A stretch of 64,000 nt of DNA, from NCBI GenBank assembly GCA_963755705.1, contig CAVWKW010000001.1, positions 1,736,001-1,800,000 on the forward strand. The letters run 5' to 3'. Below, piece by piece: positions 1 through 9,024 of this stretch. Origin of the DNA: JBARDN01 sp963755705. Lineage in GTDB: Bacteria > Desulfobacterota > Binatia > Binatales > Binataceae. Position 1 is the first letter of the stretch. Every line of letters begins with the position of its first letter. The notes beneath the pieces were generated by a model, which saw nothing but the letters and a program-made list of their open reading frames with translations, was not told the DNA's origin and searched no databases. A program made the position numbers and the translations under genes.

Positions 1-1278
1 GCGTCGACGCTGACGAACGGAGAGGAGCGCTCGGGAAGCGACCGCCTGATGGAAGCGGTGGTTGCGCGCGGCAACGTCAGGGCGGCGTTGACGCGGGTAC
101 GTGAGAACCGGGGCAGCCCCGGAGTCGATGGCATGACGGTGGAAGAACTGCCGCAGTACCTGATGGAGCACTGGCAGGAAGCCCGCGAGCAACTACTCGC
201 TGGAACTTACCAGCCCAAAGCGGTGCTGAGGCGGGAGATTCCCAAGCGCGATGGCGGAGTGCGAGAGCTCGGCATTCCGTGCGTGCTCGACCGGCTCATC
301 CAACAGGCGATACTGCAGGTGCTGCAGCCGCGATTGGACCCCAGCTTCTCGGAGCACTCCTACGGCTTCCGACCGGGGCGCAGCGCGCACGACGCGGTGT
401 TAGCGGCGCAGCGCTATGTGCAGGAAGGACGCCACTGGGTGGTGGACGTGGACCTGGAGAAGTTCTTCGACCGGGTCAACCACGATGTGCTGATGGGAAG
501 ACTGGCGCGGCGAATCGATGACTCGCGGCTCCTGCGGCTAATCCGCCGCTATCTCAACGCCGGCCTGATGGCCGACGGGGTAGTGATGGAGCGCACTGAA
601 GGAACGCCGCAGGGAGGACCACTGTCGCCACTGCTGGCGAATCTCCTGCTCGACGAAGTGGACAAGGAGCTGGAGAAACGCGGGCACACGTTCGTGCGCT
701 ATGCCGACGACTGCAACGTCTATGTGCGGTCGCGGCGCGCGGGAGAACGGGTGATGGCGGCGCTGGAGCGGATGTACGCCAAGCTCCGACTTAAAGTGAA
801 TCGCGAGAAGAGCAAGGTGGAACTCGCGCACAAGCGCAGCCTCTTGAGCTACAGCTTCTGGTACGCCAGGGGCGGCGCGGTGGCATGCCGGGTCGCACCC
901 AAGGCGCTGCGCGCGCTCAAGCAACGCGTGCGGCTGATAACCAGACGCAGCGGCGGACGGAGCATGAGAAGCGTAGTCGCGGAACTGAGGAAGTATCTGC
1001 CGGGATGGAAGCAATACTTCCAACTGGCGGACACGCCCAAGACCTTCGCTGACTACGACAAATGGCTCCGCCACCGGCTGCGGGCGCTGCAACTCAAGCA
1101 GTGGAAGCGCGGCTCGAAGATCTATACCGAGATGCGCCGCCTCGGACTGTCGGACGCGGTCGCGGCGCAAGCCGCGGCGGTTAACCGACGCTGGTGGCAT
1201 CGGGCCGCCATGTCGGTCCACGCCGGCCTCACTGCCCGCTACTACGACCGACTTGGAGTACCCAGACTTGCCGATTAA
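1..1278 (+). CDS. ltrA: Group II intron reverse transcriptase/maturase (5' end possibly outside window)
   Basis: Multifunctional protein of a retroelement: it helps the intron RNA fold and splice and copies it into DNA at new sites. The RT core runs from the VDGMTVEEL motif through the RPGRSAHDA and QGGPLSPLLAN blocks to the catalytic RYADD motif (Asp pair at about 705-710), followed by a maturase (X) domain with LPGWKQYF. No HNH endonuclease domain follows, as in the compact bacterial classes. The first ATG is at 49, but the frame is open back to base 1 and reads GSDRLMEAVV, a stretch that is usually internal in this family, so the true start probably lies before the window. It sits in domain IV of the intron whose domains V/VI follow at 1293-1366. 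Identification is firm; intron class is not settled. Confidence 0.93.
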   Translation, partial: ASTLTNGEERSGSDRLMEAVVARGNVRAALTRVRENRGSPGVDGMTVEELPQYLMEHWQEAREQLLAGTYQPKAVLRREIPKRDGGVRELGIPCVLDRLIQQAILQVLQPRLDPSFSEHSYGFRPGRSAHDAVLAAQRYVQEGRHWVVDVDLEKFFDRVNHDVLMGRLARRIDDSRLLRLIRRYLNAGLMADGVVMERTEGTPQGGPLSPLLANLLLDEVDKELEKRGHTFVRYADDCNVYVRSRRAGERVMAALERMYAKLRLKVNREKSKVELAHKRSLLSYSFWYARGGAVACRVAPKALRALKQRVRLITRRSGGRSMRSVVAELRKYLPGWKQYFQLADTPKTFADYDKWLRHRLRALQLKQWKRGSKIYTEMRRLGLSDAVAAQAAAVNRRWWHRAAMSVHAGLTARYYDRLGVPRLAD

Positions 1279-1292
1279 CCTCAACCTTCCGA

Positions 1293-1366
1293 ACCGCCGG
1301 ATGCGGACCCGCATGTCCGGTGGTGTGGCAGGGGAGTAGCGCTGCGGCGCTACCCCCTATGCCGAT
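1293..1366 (+). ncRNA. Group II intron 3' end: domain V and domain VI
   Basis: Immediately after the maturase, 1293-1301 (ACCGCCGGA) pairs with 1316-1324 (TCCGGTGGT). Above it TGCG/CGCA (1302-1305/1310-1313) closes a four-base loop, with a two-base bulge TG at 1314-1315 on the 3' strand. This is the architecture of catalytic domain V. Next, 1330-1341 and 1344-1356 form a GC-rich hairpin with an unpaired A at 1359, seven bases before a terminal GAT, fitting domain VI with its branch-point adenosine and an intron end near 1366. The 5' domains I-III lie outside the window. Boundaries are drawn by eye. Confidence 0.7.
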
Positions 1367-1385
1367 CACCAATCTTAGCGCGAGG

Positions 1386-2027
1386 CTAGCTCGCGTTCGT
1401 GATCTTGAGGTTCGTGAACTGCCACACCGGAAGGGTTTTGGTACCCGCTGCGCCCGCCAGGCCGATCTCGCCGCCGCCGGCAGGGGGCTGACCCGAAAAA
1501 GTGGTCAACTGCGTGCCGTTGATATAGAGCGTGGCCTCGGTGCCCTTGGTGACGACTCGGAGCTGATTGCTCTGATTAACGCCCTTTTTGATTGCCGCGT
1601 TCGGCGTCCAGGTCATCACTGTGATCCAGCGGTCGGCCACATGACGAAAAATCGCAAACGTCCCCAGAGCCGAGACGGTGAACTCGTAGTAGTTGTTAAG
1701 GTCGATGGCCCAGAAAATAAAACCGCCATATGCATGCCCCTCCTGGGGACCAATCGTCGTCGGCTCGATCGTGACGCAGGCGTCCATGTCGGTGAACACA
1801 TTGCCGTTGTTGAGCGCGTCGGATTCAGAGTTCAGCGGCGGCTTGATCAGGAGGGCCCCGTTCTGCACCGAAAGGATCGCGGTGGCCGCTCCCCAGTTGG
1901 CCTGCAGGGTCTTAAAATCGTCTTGAAGCAAAACTGTACTGCCCATGCAGGCGAACGCCGGTATCGCGCGCGAACCGATCGTCGCGAGCAGCACTCCAAG
2001 GCAGATGGCAAAAGTTCGAATTCGCAT
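1386..2027 (-). CDS. Secreted LamG/DUF1080-like beta-sandwich protein
   Basis: A 213-residue exported protein of unknown ligand. Residues 1-27 are a Sec signal peptide (short basic start, hydrophobic core, AFA-like cleavage site). The mature part opens with LLQDDF and continues as alternating beta strands with YGGFIFWAIDLNNYYEF and LRVVTKGTEATLYINGTQL, the signature of concanavalin-like jelly rolls such as DUF1080/LamG that bind or trim glycans. No catalytic residues could be picked out. The start is supported by GGGAGGG about eight bases upstream. Its stop codon lies in a small palindrome (1379-1395) only about 20 bases from the intron end, so the intron landed just past this gene. Fold assignment is moderately secure; function unknown. 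Confidence 0.6.
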   Translation of the reverse strand: MRIRTFAICLGVLLATIGSRAIPAFACMGSTVLLQDDFKTLQANWGAATAILSVQNGALLIKPPLNSESDALNNGNVFTDMDACVTIEPTTIGPQEGHAYGGFIFWAIDLNNYYEFTVSALGTFAIFRHVADRWITVMTWTPNAAIKKGVNQSNQLRVVTKGTEATLYINGTQLTTFSGQPPAGGGEIGLAGAAGTKTLPVWQFTNLKITNAS

Positions 2028-2255
2028 TCCGGTCCCTCCCTCAGATCAATGTGGTCCAAATCGCTCCGTAAAAGCTGATACGGCACTCTTTGGCAATTTA
2101 CCTACCCGCGGCTTGCGTTATGCCTCGCGGTGGCACACAGGCTTACGCGAAGTGCTGTTGCAATTCAACTATCCGAAGAGAATTCCTATGCACCCGATTC
2201 GCCGCCGAAAGATCTGTCGCGCGCATCCGGTGCCAGCTATCATCTCGCAATCCTG

Positions 2256-4271
2256 ATGATCCTTGCCTCTCACAATATCCTCGAAGATTTAGGCCTGGTG
2301 CTCGGCGTCGCCGCGATCACCACCGTCGTGTTCCAGAAAATCCGTCAGCCGGTCGTGGTCGGATACCTGGTGGCCGGCGTGATCGTCGGTCCTTACACTC
2401 CGATCCTCTTCGCCAGCTCTGATCGAATCCACACACTCTCCGAGCTTGGGGTGATTCTCTTGATGTTCGCGCTCGGACTCGAGTTCCGCATCCGCAAGCT
2501 GGTCCAGCTCGGCCCGACCTCTGGCTTTGTGACCGCGTTGCAGGTCGGCCTGATGCTGTGGCTCGGCTACCTGGTCGGAGATCTGATGGGATGGACGCGG
2601 CTGGAGTGCATCTTTACCGGGGCGCTGCTTTCGATCTCGAGCACGACGATCGTCGCCAAGGCCTATGGCGAAGAGCAGATTCCCCAAGACGTCCGCGAAC
2701 TGGTATTCGGGGTCTTGCTTGCGGAAGATCTGACCGCCGTGATGCTGCTGGCGGTCCTGACCGCGCTCGCATCGGGCGCGGGACTCAGCACCGGGATGAT
2801 GATCTCGGTGGTCGGCAGGCTCGCGATTTTTTTGGCGTTGCTGGTCGGCGGCGGACTGCTGATCGTGCCCTGGAGCGTCCGCCAGATCGTGCGGATCGGG
2901 CGCGCGGAGACGACCCTGGTCGCCAGTATCGGCATTTGTTTCATCTTCGCGATTATCGCGGAGCGCGCCGGCTATTCGGTTGCGCTCGGCGCGTTTCTGG
3001 CCGGGTCGCTGGTGGCCGAATCGGGGGATATCGCCAGTATCGAGCATCTGGTCGCGCCGGTGCGCGATATCTTTGCGGCGGTGTTCTTTGTCTCGGTCGG
3101 AATGATGATCGATCCGCTGCTCATCGGAGAACACTGGCGGGCGCTCTCGCTGCTGGTGCTCGTAGTGATCGCGGGGAAGCTCTTTGCGGTGACGATCGCG
3201 TCGCTGCTTTCGGGCGCGGGGGTGCGGACCTCGGTGCAGGCCGGTATGAGCCTTACCCAGATCGGCGAGTTCTCCTTCATCATCGCGGGAGTCGGAATCC
3301 AGACGCACGCCACGCGCGAATTTATCTACACGCTCGCGGTCGCGGTCTCAGCGGTGACCACTTTCACCACGCCCTTCATGATTCGCGCTTCAGCTCCGCT
3401 CGGAGATTTTGTCGCCCGCAAGCTTATCCCACAGCGCCTTGGCTCGCTGCAGGTGATCTACGACTCGTTGATGGAACGCACCTACCGTCGCGGCGCGGAG
3501 GGCCGCACGCTGGGGTGGGGGATAGCGCTGCTCTGTACCGGAGCGATCGCGATCGCGGCGATTCTGATCTTCAACGAAGAGGATCCATATGGGATCACCG
3601 TCCGGGTCGCGCAGTGGATTCACGTCTCATATTTCGACGCGGGTTTGTCGGTCAACTTCGTCGCACTGATCATCTGTGTGCCGTTCGGCTACGCGATGTA
3701 TCTCGGCGCACGTAATGTGGCGCAGGCGATCGCCGCGCGCGCTTTTCCCGCGGGAACCAGCGCGGCGCCGTCTCCCGCGGCCGAGGCGCTGGTCGCCGTC
3801 CTGCATGCGACGATCCTTCTGGTGACGGTGATGCCGCTGGTCGCGATCGTGCAGCCGTTTCTCGAACCGGTCGAAGGAATCGGCGCAATAGTGATCGGCA
3901 TCGTGCTGATGGTTTTTGTCATCTGGCGCAGTGCGCGCAAGTTGCAAGGGAATCTGCGCGCCGTCTCCGACCTGATCGCGGCCGCATTCGCGGTCAACCG
4001 CGACTCTCCGCACGAGGTTCCCGGACTTGGAACGATCACTCCGATAGTGCTCGCCGCGGGCGCCGCCGCGATCGGCCGAACCCTTGCCGACCTCGACCTG
4101 CGCGCCGCAACCGGCGCCACCGCCGTCGCGATCGCGCGAAGCGGAGGACCGGTAATCGTCCCTTCGGGTGAAGAAGTGCTGGGCCTCGGCGACGTGGTCG
4201 AAATCATCGGCCCGCGTGAGCGGGTCGAAGCCGCCCGCCGCCTCCTGACCGGCGCCGCGGCCGCCGCATGA
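2256..4271 (+). CDS. Monovalent cation:proton antiporter, CPA2/KefB-like, with TrkA-C domain
   Basis: Inner-membrane antiporter exchanging K+ or Na+ for H+. About residues 5-380 form the Na+/H+ exchanger domain with a dozen hydrophobic helices; the typical start block VLGVAAITTVVFQKIRQPVVVGYLVAG is followed by GVILLMFALGLEF and GAFLAGSLVAESG. A second hydrophobic block covers about 430-560. The last 80 residues, with VPSGEEVLGLGDVVEIIG, are a TrkA-C/RCK-C regulatory domain; no full Rossmann TrkA-N domain is present. An in-frame ATG at 2130 would add 42 residues without similarity to the family, so ATG 2256 is preferred although no clear ribosome site precedes it. It stands alone between unrelated genes. 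Ion specificity cannot be read from sequence. Confidence 0.85.
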   Translation: MILASHNILEDLGLVLGVAAITTVVFQKIRQPVVVGYLVAGVIVGPYTPILFASSDRIHTLSELGVILLMFALGLEFRIRKLVQLGPTSGFVTALQVGLMLWLGYLVGDLMGWTRLECIFTGALLSISSTTIVAKAYGEEQIPQDVRELVFGVLLAEDLTAVMLLAVLTALASGAGLSTGMMISVVGRLAIFLALLVGGGLLIVPWSVRQIVRIGRAETTLVASIGICFIFAIIAERAGYSVALGAFLAGSLVAESGDIASIEHLVAPVRDIFAAVFFVSVGMMIDPLLIGEHWRALSLLVLVVIAGKLFAVTIASLLSGAGVRTSVQAGMSLTQIGEFSFIIAGVGIQTHATREFIYTLAVAVSAVTTFTTPFMIRASAPLGDFVARKLIPQRLGSLQVIYDSLMERTYRRGAEGRTLGWGIALLCTGAIAIAAILIFNEEDPYGITVRVAQWIHVSYFDAGLSVNFVALIICVPFGYAMYLGARNVAQAIAARAFPAGTSAAPSPAAEALVAVLHATILLVTVMPLVAIVQPFLEPVEGIGAIVIGIVLMVFVIWRSARKLQGNLRAVSDLIAAAFAVNRDSPHEVPGLGTITPIVLAAGAAAIGRTLADLDLRAATGATAVAIARSGGPVIVPSGEEVLGLGDVVEIIGPRERVEAARRLLTGAAAAA

Positions 4272-4393
4272 TTCTCGGTTCGCTGGAAATGGGTAATGTA
4301 CTGAGATAGTGAATGAGTAATGTTCGACATAGCGAATGGGGCGCGGGCGGGAACGATACACTCAGACTCAGCAGCAGCGCACAGGATTAACGG

Positions 4394-5239
4394 ATGAGCG
4401 CCGAAACCAAGCTCCATGCTCAGAACCACGGCTTCAAGTGGACTGCGCGCCGCGGACCATTGCGCGCGATTACCGACGCGCAAGCGCGTTCCTACGACGA
4501 ACGCGGCTTCTTCATCCTCGAGCACGCCATCGATCGTGAAACCCTCGAGCGCGTGACCGCTGCGATCGATCCTTGGGAAGCGAAGTTCGAGGATGCGCTC
4601 CGGCGCGCGCCCGGCGGCAAGGCATTTATCGCGCAAGCCGACGGTATCACCTTCACCACGCATCTGGTGAAGCAGCGTGTGATTCGCGATTTCGCCGCGA
4701 GCCAACTCTTTGCCGACCTCTGCTTCGATCTGATAGGCCCCGACGTGCGTCTCTATTGGGACCAGGCGGTGTACAAGAAACCCGAATATCCGAAGCCGTT
4801 CCCGTGGCATCAGGACAACGGCTATACGTACATCGAGCCGCAGGCCTATCTGACCTGCTGGATCGCGCTCACCGACGCGACGGTCGAGAACGGATGTCCC
4901 TGGGTGATACCGGGTGGCCATTTGCGCGGCACGCTCGAGCATCGGCTGACGGATTTAGGATGGCTCTGTCGCGAAGAGGACGGCTCGGAGGCGACGCCCG
5001 CGCCGGTGCGCGCCGGCGATATCGTAGTGTTCACTTCGCTGACGCCGCATCGCACGGGACCCAACACCACCAAATCGGTGCGCAAGAGTTACATTCTGCA
5101 ATACGCACCCGAAGGAGCGCGCGTGATGCCAGCGGGTACAGCCTGCGCGGCGCCCGATCGTCAGTTCATTATTTTGAAGGACGGCCAGCGTGTTCCTCCG
5201 CCCGATCTGCCAGAGCGTGCTGCCGCGGTTGGGTCGTAG
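4394..5239 (+). CDS. Phytanoyl-CoA dioxygenase (PhyH) family protein
   Basis: Fe(II)/2-oxoglutarate-dependent oxygenase, 281 residues, the usual length for the family. The iron triad is visible: His139-x-Asp141 in PWHQDNGY and His219 in TPHRTGPN, with Arg230 ten residues later placed to hold the 2-oxoglutarate carboxylate. YWDQAVYKKP and VIPGGHLRGTLEH are also typical PhyH blocks. These enzymes hydroxylate fatty acyl or small organic substrates. It is followed after 68 bases by a flavoprotein and two SDRs on the same strand, suggesting one catabolic unit, but the substrate is unknown. Confidence 0.85.
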   Translation: MSAETKLHAQNHGFKWTARRGPLRAITDAQARSYDERGFFILEHAIDRETLERVTAAIDPWEAKFEDALRRAPGGKAFIAQADGITFTTHLVKQRVIRDFAASQLFADLCFDLIGPDVRLYWDQAVYKKPEYPKPFPWHQDNGYTYIEPQAYLTCWIALTDATVENGCPWVIPGGHLRGTLEHRLTDLGWLCREEDGSEATPAPVRAGDIVVFTSLTPHRTGPNTTKSVRKSYILQYAPEGARVMPAGTACAAPDRQFIILKDGQRVPPPDLPERAAAVGS

Positions 5240-5307
5240 GGCTATATCGGGCGCAACTTCGCAAACGCGGTGGATGCCAACTCGCCGCTTCAGGGAAGGA
5301 GACGCAG

Positions 5308-6474
5308 ATGGCTGATCACGCGACCGCCGTGCTGGACGCCGGACGTGAATTGGCGCCGGCAATAGCCGCGCGCAGCGCTGAAATAGAATCCGCGCGCCGG
5401 GTTCCAACCGATCTGCTCGCGCAACTGACCGGGGCCGGATGTTTCCGGATGCTGACGCCGGTTAGTCACGGCGGTCTCGAAATCGACCTTCCCGCTTCGA
5501 TGGAAATTATCGAGGCTCTCGCGGCGGCGGACGGCGCAGTCGGATGGACCGTGATGATCGGGTCCGAGTCGCCGATGTTATTGGCGCTGCTGCCGCGCCA
5601 TCGCTTCGACGAGATCTATTCGGAGAGTCCGGATGTGATCATTGGCGGCGGCTTCGCGCCGCGTGGACAGGCCGAGCTCGCGCACGATGATTACAAGGTC
5701 AACGGGCGATGGGCGTTCGCCAGCGGATGCCAGCATTCGCGATGGCTCGTCGGCAATTGCATCGTGACCGAGAACGGAAATCCGAGACCCGGGCTGATAC
5801 CGGGATCGAGCGAAATACGCGCGATGCTGTTTCGTGCGGAACAGGCGAAGATCATCGACACATGGAACGTTAATGGCCTGCGCGGCACTGGCAGTCACGA
5901 TATCGAGGTCAAAGACCTTCGCGTGCCGGTCGATGACTCGATCGATATTTTCTTCGGGCAACCCTGCGTTGATGGACCGCTGTATAAAGCGCCGGTGGTG
6001 AGCTTCGCGCTTCATATCGGCGCGGTCGGAGTGGGAATCGCGCGTCACGCGCTGGCCGATATTATCGCGCTGGTCCAGACCAACAAGAAGCGGCTTTACA
6101 CCGGATCGGCGATCGCTGATTCTCCTGTGTTTCATTACCGGCTCGCTGAAGCCGAGACGAGTCTTCGTGCTGCGCGCGCTCTGCTGATGGAAGAAGCGCG
6201 AGCTGTGTCGCAGGCATGCGCGCGAGGCCACGCACCGCTTCCGCCCGAGACCGCGCGAATAGTGGGAAGCGTAACCTGGGCGGCGAAGATCGCGGCCGCG
6301 GTGGTCGATACCTGCTACACCGCGGGCGGCGGGACCGCGCCGTATCTCTCATCACCGTTGCAGCGCCATCTTCGCGACATCCACACGCTCACGCAGCATG
6401 CGGCTGTGAATGAATCGATGCTGACGCGGGCGGGAGCGTTTCTGGCCGGCAAATTTCCCGACTTCGCGATTTGA
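5308..6474 (+). CDS. Acyl-CoA dehydrogenase-fold flavoprotein, HsaA/HpaH-type monooxygenase-like
   Basis: A 388-residue flavoprotein of the acyl-CoA dehydrogenase fold. The N-terminal helical domain has RVPTDLLAQLTGAGCFRMLTPVSHGG, the central beta domain has NGRWAFASGCQHSRWLVGN, and the C-terminal helical domain ends RHLRDIHTLTQHAAV. Those features, and the lack of the Glu base context of classical acyl-CoA dehydrogenases, fit the oxygenase component of two-component flavin monooxygenases (HsaA, HpaB/PigA-like) that need FADH2 from a separate reductase. No reductase is adjacent. GGGAAGGAGA upstream supports ATG 5308. It lies between a PhyH oxygenase and two SDRs. Confidence 0.75.
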   Translation: MADHATAVLDAGRELAPAIAARSAEIESARRVPTDLLAQLTGAGCFRMLTPVSHGGLEIDLPASMEIIEALAAADGAVGWTVMIGSESPMLLALLPRHRFDEIYSESPDVIIGGGFAPRGQAELAHDDYKVNGRWAFASGCQHSRWLVGNCIVTENGNPRPGLIPGSSEIRAMLFRAEQAKIIDTWNVNGLRGTGSHDIEVKDLRVPVDDSIDIFFGQPCVDGPLYKAPVVSFALHIGAVGVGIARHALADIIALVQTNKKRLYTGSAIADSPVFHYRLAEAETSLRAARALLMEEARAVSQACARGHAPLPPETARIVGSVTWAAKIAAAVVDTCYTAGGGTAPYLSSPLQRHLRDIHTLTQHAAVNESMLTRAGAFLAGKFPDFAI

Positions 6475-6550
6475 CGCCTGGAACGGTTGCATTGGCAGCC
6501 GACCGGTCGTAGCTTTTTCGAGTCAGTAGATTTTCCCGACGAGGGTTGTC

Positions 6551-7318
6551 ATGCATCTCAAAGATACTGTTGCGCTTGTCTCTGGCGGCGGCTCGGGCTT
6601 GGGCGAGGCTACCGTGCGCGAGCTCGTTTCCGGCGGCGCCAAGGCTGTGATTCTCGATCTGCCGGCGTCTCCCGGACAGAAGGTCGCCGAGTCGCTCGGC
6701 GCAAGTGGACTCTTCACGCCGGCCGATGTCGTCTCGGACAAGGAAGTGTCCGACGCGGTCGCGAAAGCGCTGGCAAAGTTCGGCGCAATTCATATCGCGA
6801 TCAACTGCGCCGGTATCGGCCGCGCGATGCGCACCCTCACCAAGGAAGGGCCGCATCCGCTCGACCTGTTCAACAAGGTTATCCAGGTCAACCTCGTCGG
6901 TACCTTCAACGTGATCCGGCTTGCCGCGGCCGCGATGGCGAAGAATCAGCCCAACGCCGACGGCGAGCGCGGCGTGATCGTCAACACCGCCTCGGTCGCC
7001 GCATTTGATGGACAGATAGGACAGGCTGCATATTCGGCGTCGAAGGGCGGCGTGGTTGGGATGACGCTGCCGATCGCACGCGATCTTTCTTCGCTTGGAA
7101 TACGAGTATGCACGATCGCGCCGGGCACTTTCGAAACTCCGATGCTCGCGGGATTGCCGGATGTCGCGCGCAAGGCTCTGGCCGCGCAGATTCCGTTTCC
7201 GCAGCGCCTCGGCCAGCCGCGTGAGTACGCCGCGCTCGCGCGCCATATCGTTGAGAATGCGATGCTCAATGGCGAGACGATTCGCCTCGACGGCGCGCTG
7301 CGGATGGGGCCGCGCTAG
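6551..7318 (+). CDS. SDR oxidoreductase, 3-hydroxyacyl-CoA dehydrogenase type II (HSD17B10-like)
   Basis: Classical short-chain dehydrogenase, 255 residues, oxidising a hydroxyl group with NAD+. The cofactor motif SGGGSGLG is at residues 10-17, NCAGIG follows, then the catalytic Ser and YSASK. The block TIAPGTFETPMLAGLP and the ending ARHIVENAMLNGETIRLDGALRM are characteristic of the human HSD17B10 / bacterial 3-hydroxy-2-methylbutyryl-CoA dehydrogenase group, so a beta-oxidation or branched-chain role is likely. Only 13 bases separate it from the next SDR, so the two are probably co-transcribed. Confidence 0.85.
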   Translation: MHLKDTVALVSGGGSGLGEATVRELVSGGAKAVILDLPASPGQKVAESLGASGLFTPADVVSDKEVSDAVAKALAKFGAIHIAINCAGIGRAMRTLTKEGPHPLDLFNKVIQVNLVGTFNVIRLAAAAMAKNQPNADGERGVIVNTASVAAFDGQIGQAAYSASKGGVVGMTLPIARDLSSLGIRVCTIAPGTFETPMLAGLPDVARKALAAQIPFPQRLGQPREYAALARHIVENAMLNGETIRLDGALRMGPR

Positions 7319-7331
7319 GCGGATCATCGCC

Positions 7332-8054
7332 ATGGCAGTCAACCTCAATGGCAGAACGGTCGTGATTCTGGGCGGCAGCTCCGGTATCGGACTGGCGGCG
7401 GCAAAGGCCGCTCATGCCGAGCGCGCCGTCGTAGTGATCACCGGGCGCTCGCGCGAGCGGCTCGACGCGGCCGTGCGCGAACTCGGCGAAGACGCGCGCG
7501 GAGTTGTGCTTGATGCGGCCGATGAGGCCGGCACCCGAGCGATGTTCGAGCAGATCGACCGGGTTGATCACATCTTCGCCAATGCCGGCGGAGTAACCTC
7601 TGACGCCGCACTCACGGTGGACACAGCCGCGATGCGTCCGACGCTGGACGTGCGTTTCTGGGGCGCGGTGTACGCGGCCAAGTATGGCGGCAAGCGAATG
7701 ACCGACGGCGGCTCGATCACCTTCATGTCCGGCACCACGACGGTACGTCCGATTCCGGGCGCCGCGATCGGTTCGGCCTCCTGTGCCGCGGTCGAGGGTC
7801 TGGCGCGATCGCTCGCGGTGGACCTGGCGCCAATCCGCGTAAACGCGATCCGGCCGGGCCTGATCGACACTCCGCTCATCGATTCCTTTATGGGCGAACG
7901 CAAAGACCAGATGGTCGAGAGTTACACCCGGCGAATCCCCGCCCGCAGAATGGGCCGCGCCGAAGAAGTAGCCGACGCAATTCTGTTCCTGATGAAAAAC
8001 GGCTACGTAACCGGAACCACCCTGGTAATCGACGGCGGAATTTCGCTGGCGTGA
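7332..8054 (+). CDS. Atypical SDR lacking the catalytic Tyr and Lys
   Basis: A 240-residue short-chain dehydrogenase fold protein with an intact nucleotide motif GGSSGIG (residues 14-20) and NAG motif (FANAGGV). At the active site, where the family has Y-S-A-S-K, the sequence reads G147-S-A-S-C151, so both Tyr and Lys are replaced; Ser133 is retained. The following VEGLARSLAVDLAPIRVNAIRPGLIDTP is normal, so this is not a frame error. A known subgroup of SDRs has similarly degraded active sites, so the protein may bind cofactor without classical dehydrogenase chemistry or use other residues. ATG 7332 follows the preceding SDR by 13 bases. Confidence 0.8.
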   Translation: MAVNLNGRTVVILGGSSGIGLAAAKAAHAERAVVVITGRSRERLDAAVRELGEDARGVVLDAADEAGTRAMFEQIDRVDHIFANAGGVTSDAALTVDTAAMRPTLDVRFWGAVYAAKYGGKRMTDGGSITFMSGTTTVRPIPGAAIGSASCAAVEGLARSLAVDLAPIRVNAIRPGLIDTPLIDSFMGERKDQMVESYTRRIPARRMGRAEEVADAILFLMKNGYVTGTTLVIDGGISLA

Positions 8055-8082
8055 AGCCGGACGAGAGGGTTACAGGCACACC

Positions 8083-8895
8083 TCAGACTTCTTCGGTGAA
8101 CATCGCTTTCACTGATTCTTCCAGCTTGCGCGTCATTTCCACGCGATCGCTGCTGCGCATTCCTTCCGTCGCGATCGGCCGGCCTATCCGCATGCGCATC
8201 GTGCCGCCCGGAACGACGATCATCGCGCGGCGCGGGAAGAACAGGCCTGAGCCGCTGACCGCCATCGGCACCGCCGGCAGCTTGGTCAGTATCGCGAGCC
8301 ATGCCGCTCCGTCCTCGAACTCGTGGACGCGGTTGTCGTTGAAGCGATGGCCCTCGGCGAAGACGCAGATGCTGTAGCCCAGCCGCGTCACCGTGATCGC
8401 GTGGCGAATCGCTTTTCCGCCGCCCTGCCGGTCGATAACTATATGGCACGAATTGTTAAGCGCGTATCCGAGGATCGGAATCTTGAGCAGTTCTTTCTTC
8501 GCGACGAAGCGAACCGCGCCGGGCATATAGGCGGCCACCGCGAAAATATCGAAGAAGCTCTGATGGTTGCTGACCAGAATGTAGGATTTGAGACCCGCAA
8601 GATTTTCCAGCCCTTCGATCTCGACCCGGATACCGCTGGTCTTGATGATCAGCCATCCCCAGAGCCGCGCCAATTGCGTCACCGGCCCCGGCCGTCCGAA
8701 CAGCGCACATACCGCGGCCATCGGCGCCAGGATCGCGGTATAGACCACACCCATCACCGTGGCGAAAGTGCCCCATATGATTTTGAGTGGGCCGCGCGAG
8801 GCGGCAGGTGCGAATGCGGATGCCTGTGCGTCGTTCGCCATCGTGGGCATTATAACCATAACCGTTGTGGTCAGAGCCATCGCGGTTGCGGCCAC
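8083..8895 (-). CDS. plsC: 1-acyl-sn-glycerol-3-phosphate acyltransferase (PlsC family)
   Basis: Membrane-bound phospholipid acyltransferase that adds the second acyl chain to lysophosphatidic acid. The catalytic NHxxxxD motif is present as NHQSFFD, and the substrate-binding FPEGTR motif appears as FAEGHR, a small deviation. A hydrophobic segment (TVMGVVYTAILAPMAAVCAL) anchors the N-terminus. The length of 270 fits. An in-frame ATG at 8841 would remove an 18-residue hydrophobic lead and is an equally possible start. The gene converges on the SDR at 8054 and is divergent from the small membrane protein at 9025. Confidence 0.85.
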   Translation of the reverse strand: MAATAMALTTTVMVIMPTMANDAQASAFAPAASRGPLKIIWGTFATVMGVVYTAILAPMAAVCALFGRPGPVTQLARLWGWLIIKTSGIRVEIEGLENLAGLKSYILVSNHQSFFDIFAVAAYMPGAVRFVAKKELLKIPILGYALNNSCHIVIDRQGGGKAIRHAITVTRLGYSICVFAEGHRFNDNRVHEFEDGAAWLAILTKLPAVPMAVSGSGLFFPRRAMIVVPGGTMRMRIGRPIATEGMRSSDRVEMTRKLEESVKAMFTEEV

Positions 8896-9024
8896 GCTTC
8901 CGATATCCTAAAGGCGCGCATTCATTAGCAATTCCGCCGAAGTTACATTGACTTCTTCTAATCTGGTTGCTACATCAAAATCAGTTGCCGCAATGCGCCG
9001 CGCGGGCAACTCCAGGGAGAAAAG

